56,127 nt of DNA from Planctomycetota bacterium (GTDB lineage Bacteria; Planctomycetota; UBA8108; UBA1146): positions 133,082 to 189,208 of the forward strand of contig JAAZXB010000005.1 of assembly GCA_014240375.1 (NCBI GenBank), written 5' to 3'. The notes under the pieces were generated by a model, which made no database searches, was not told the DNA's origin, and saw nothing but the letters and a program-made list of their open reading frames with translations. How positions within the stretch are numbered: position 1 is the stretch's first letter; every line of letters begins with the position of its first letter. This document shows positions 54,501-56,127 of the stretch, piece by piece. A program made the position numbers and the translations under genes.

Positions 54501-56127
54501 GTCGATTCTGCCCCGGGAGGTGGAGTCCATCAGTATCTGTTGCAGGGAGTGGTCGGAGGATTCAACAGCGTGCCGATCGGGTGTGGCCTGAGTTTCAATC
54601 CTCAAGCGATCACGTCCTTCAATTGCACCCGGGTCGCGACCCAGGTCAACATGACATGGGTCAATGCCGAGGTCTACGATTCCATCGAACTGCTACGCAA
54701 TGGCGTCTCGATCCAGTCGCTGGCCGGTACTGCCACTTCGACCACCGATATTCCGGGCAGTGGTATCCATGATTATGCGATTCGCGGATCCATTTCTGGA
54801 TTGCTTTCTGCCAACGCAAACTGTTCTGTTTCGGTCGCTCCGGCTGCTCCCGCTGCCATGACCTGTGCCTCGACATCCGGTGTGGTGAGCCTGCAGTGGG
54901 CCAACAGTGAGTTCTACAACCAGATCCTGGTGACTCGAGATGGAGTCCAGATCGCCTTGTTGTCGGGAACGGCAACTTCCCATGCCGATTCTTCGGGGAC
55001 TGGCATCTTTGAATATGGAGTCACGGGCGTTTCCGGTGGAAGTTCCAGTTCAGAGACGCTCTGTACTGCCACCAATCCGCCGGAACCGATCTCCGGTCTG
55101 TCCTGCTCATACAGTGGTGGCACCGTCACGTTGTTCTGGACCGAGGGAGCCGGGATCGATGCGGTCGAGATCCGTCGTGACGGAGTACTGGTCAGCACGG
55201 TGCCGGCTCTGACCGGTTTTTATCAGGAAACAGGAACACCGACCGGCATCCGAAATTACGCACTCCGATCGATCAGTGGTGGCTTGAGTTCTTCCGATAC
55301 CACTTGCGATGTGACCATTCCGCCGGGGCCCATTACCGGTCTTACTTGTGTCAGCAATCAACCCTTGACCGCACAACTCGACTGGACTTCGCCGGTGGGA
55401 GCGACCTCCATCTCCATCACCAGAGATGGAGTACTGCTCGATACGGTCACGGCTGCAACATCCAGTTATCTCGATTCCCCAGTTCCAGCGGGCACTCCCA
55501 TCTATGGATTCGTTGCGACGGTAGATGGTGTTTCGGGGCCGTCGATCAGTTGTGCGGTGGTGGTGGATTCACCGACACCTCCACCGGTCGCTAGCTTCTC
55601 GACCTCGGTCGTCAGCGGAATCGCTCCTCTGGAGGTACAGTTCACCGATAGCAGTACCGGCACCATCGATAGCTGGGCATGGGATTTCGGCGACGCAGCA
55701 TCATCGGCGGAACCGAGCCCGCTGCACCTGTTCCAGAATGCCGGTAGTTTTTCCGTGGTGTTGCTGGTGACAGGACCCGGGGGGAGTCACTCCACCAGTG
55801 TCTTGATCACCGTCGATGAACCCGCTCCCGTGGCGGACTTCTCCGGCACTCCGACCAGTGGAACCGTCGGAATGACGGTGGTCTTCAGCGACAACTCCAG
55901 CGGTGGCGCTGCCAGCAGCTGGAGCTGGAACTTCGGCGATGGCACCACTTCAACGCTACAGAACCCGAGCCACACTTACGCGACCGCCGGCAGTTACGAT
56001 GTTTCACTGAGTGTCAGCGGACCGGGCGGCAGCGACTCCCTCGCTCGTCCCGGCTACATCACCGTGGCAGAGTTGGCGCCGATCGCTGATTTCTCCGGCA
56101 CTCCGACCAGTGGAACCGTCGGGATGA
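51579..56127 (+). CDS. Secreted subtilase (S8) with FN3-like and PKD modules, partial
   Basis: Open from the ATG at 51579 to the window end (over 1516 aa, 3' end missing). The signal peptide is SLLLGLFLTIVLNTTVESQG. After a propeptide-like region, the S8 domain (about 260-560) carries Asp269 in AIIDEGVD, His308 in DGHGTACAG, the oxyanion Asn in FASGNDN and Ser488 in NGTSSATP, so it should be active. Then seven FN3-like modules, each with a Cys near both ends; between the first and second sits about 210 residues resembling a class I GATase-like domain (LVWAPETGTTDSG). Two PKD domains (WDFGD, WNFGD) and the start of a third close the window. A surface or secreted protease; substrate unknown. 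Confidence 0.85.
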   Translation, partial: MRCDFQSFRRPNRASLLLGLFLTIVLNTTVESQGIVRTPIGSLPVTTSSTFSYMWGEERVKLEVRESQIAVYLPLSEQPETQIQQYLADLQIHLTSDAIEGTPYQGLLLVQTPSGEASRILRLLDQLPGGWASPCLDFQGRLHIPRPEILVTLDPTDLTVIDRIVAIADLQLIREFPSGSPLLQLSFDGAPRLIEERIQRLLDVSGVIAASPNFILHLPAMAVPNDTFFGSQWHLQNTGQAGNLGVDINAADAWGVQTGSLSVRVAIIDEGVDVFHEDLAANIVAGHDSTNQASPAGVPGNCASTDGHGTACAGLAAGIGNNGLGISGVAWTAEIQPVRLGFGNHWTENAWILDALTWATDNGSDILSNSWGGGAPSTAEQDTLQYALDTGRGGLGCILVFASGNDNAGVSFPAAYNQAIAVGASSPCDERKNPASCDGEDWWGSNFGTQQTVVAPGVLMVTTDISGAGGYVTTGATADYVANFNGTSSATPVTAGALAVLLAQNGNLTATQVRTILETSSDDQVGPPAVDTPGFDNNFGFGRINLANMLATLGGPTGPSAATCIEQPIGVQVSWTNGEAYDEVRISRDGVLLATVAGNSTGYLDLSVPIGQHTWEIQGVAGGTLSLSASCSIFLLGNIRDLVWAPETGTTDSGTALVNALAASGRSIVTVGSIAALPDLDRLDRIWVQLGMFPNNHQLTTTESTILVDYLTNGIGGSSVFLEGGDTWFFDTQTPVHALFGIAALSDGASVDNLGQIDGLNGAGCDLSGLSFNYAGENTWVDRLSAAVGSEVVQSNQTPAYDVSVFRDSGTFITFGSSFEIGGLAEATSTHVQLVEAIINCLTGSIIAPADLVCSPGGNSATLTWTNAGGWDSIEVSLDGGTPQVLAGSSTGTTLTGLASGGHSVDVVAVVGVDSSAATSCNFGIDPASPSGLNCVNQGGGASISWTNGEVYESIELIRNGQVIALLGGTVTSHVDSAPGGGVHQYLLQGVVGGFNSVPIGCGLSFNPQAITSFNCTRVATQVNMTWVNAEVYDSIELLRNGVSIQSLAGTATSTTDIPGSGIHDYAIRGSISGLLSANANCSVSVAPAAPAAMTCASTSGVVSLQWANSEFYNQILVTRDGVQIALLSGTATSHADSSGTGIFEYGVTGVSGGSSSSETLCTATNPPEPISGLSCSYSGGTVTLFWTEGAGIDAVEIRRDGVLVSTVPALTGFYQETGTPTGIRNYALRSISGGLSSSDTTCDVTIPPGPITGLTCVSNQPLTAQLDWTSPVGATSISITRDGVLLDTVTAATSSYLDSPVPAGTPIYGFVATVDGVSGPSISCAVVVDSPTPPPVASFSTSVVSGIAPLEVQFTDSSTGTIDSWAWDFGDAASSAEPSPLHLFQNAGSFSVVLLVTGPGGSHSTSVLITVDEPAPVADFSGTPTSGTVGMTVVFSDNSSGGAASSWSWNFGDGTTSTLQNPSHTYATAGSYDVSLSVSGPGGSDSLARPGYITVAELAPIADFSGTPTSGTVGM
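55839..56127 (+). repeat. PKD-encoding nucleotide repeat (period 252 bp)
   Basis: The 37 bp at 55839-55875 recur at 56091-56127 with one mismatch, in frame and 84 codons apart. The array continues beyond the window. Identity at DNA level, not only protein level, points to recent duplication of a PKD unit. Confidence 0.85.

Overview
The window looks like a marine Planctomycetota chromosome. The basis is several secreted proteins that end in, or contain, dockerin-like repeats with the planctomycete RGD-x-N-x-DG / GD-x-NDDG pattern and a C-terminal DDL-x-CE tail, together with moderately high GC, polymorphic-looking surface lipoproteins and large surface proteases. This placement is inferred from protein style only; no rRNA or other phylogenetic marker is present.

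Layout. (1) 49-11055 is mixed housekeeping and secreted genes: a SAM methyltransferase, a rhodanese, a CPBP protease coupled to queG, a UbiA-family prenyltransferase, a PAC2 protein, a dockerin-like secreted protein, a mitochondrial-type aconitase and a secreted cohesin/FN3/dockerin-like protein. (2) 31698 down to 11042 (minus strand) is one 20.7-kb run of eight genes, every junction being a 4-bp stop/start overlap: pfaD (enoyl reductase), pfaA-like (KS-MAT-3xACP-KR-DH), pfaC-like (KS-CLF-AT-DH-DH), oleA, oleB, oleC, oleD and a phosphopantetheinyl transferase. (3) 44290 down to 31861 (minus) is a surface-glycan type operon: three glycosyltransferases, a fused ABC exporter, two APH-fold kinases, a DUF5666/alginate-export-like outer-membrane barrel and a beta-helix lipoprotein. 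A good sigma-54-type -24/-12 element sits just upstream. (4) 51196 down to 44571 (minus) is a signalling operon: a beta-propeller-like lipoprotein, a second beta-helix lipoprotein paralogous to the first, a membrane histidine kinase and an NtrC-type sigma-54 activator. (5) From 51579 (plus), running off the window end, is a giant secreted subtilase with FN3-like and PKD modules.

How it fits together. Region 2 is the highlight: a self-contained polyketide-type polyunsaturated fatty acid synthase physically and translationally joined to the complete head-to-head olefin pathway and its own carrier-protein activating enzyme. The gene order and domain order match the myxobacterial pfa1-pfa2-pfa3 type, but the terminal acyltransferase (AGPAT) of that type is absent and OleABCD follows instead. 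The predicted product is therefore a long-chain polyunsaturated hydrocarbon (for example of the C31:9 class) rather than a PUFA phospholipid. Regions 3 and 4 look like a regulated surface polysaccharide or glycolipid assembly system: the NtrC-type activator of region 4 is the natural candidate to drive the sigma-54-like promoter of region 3.
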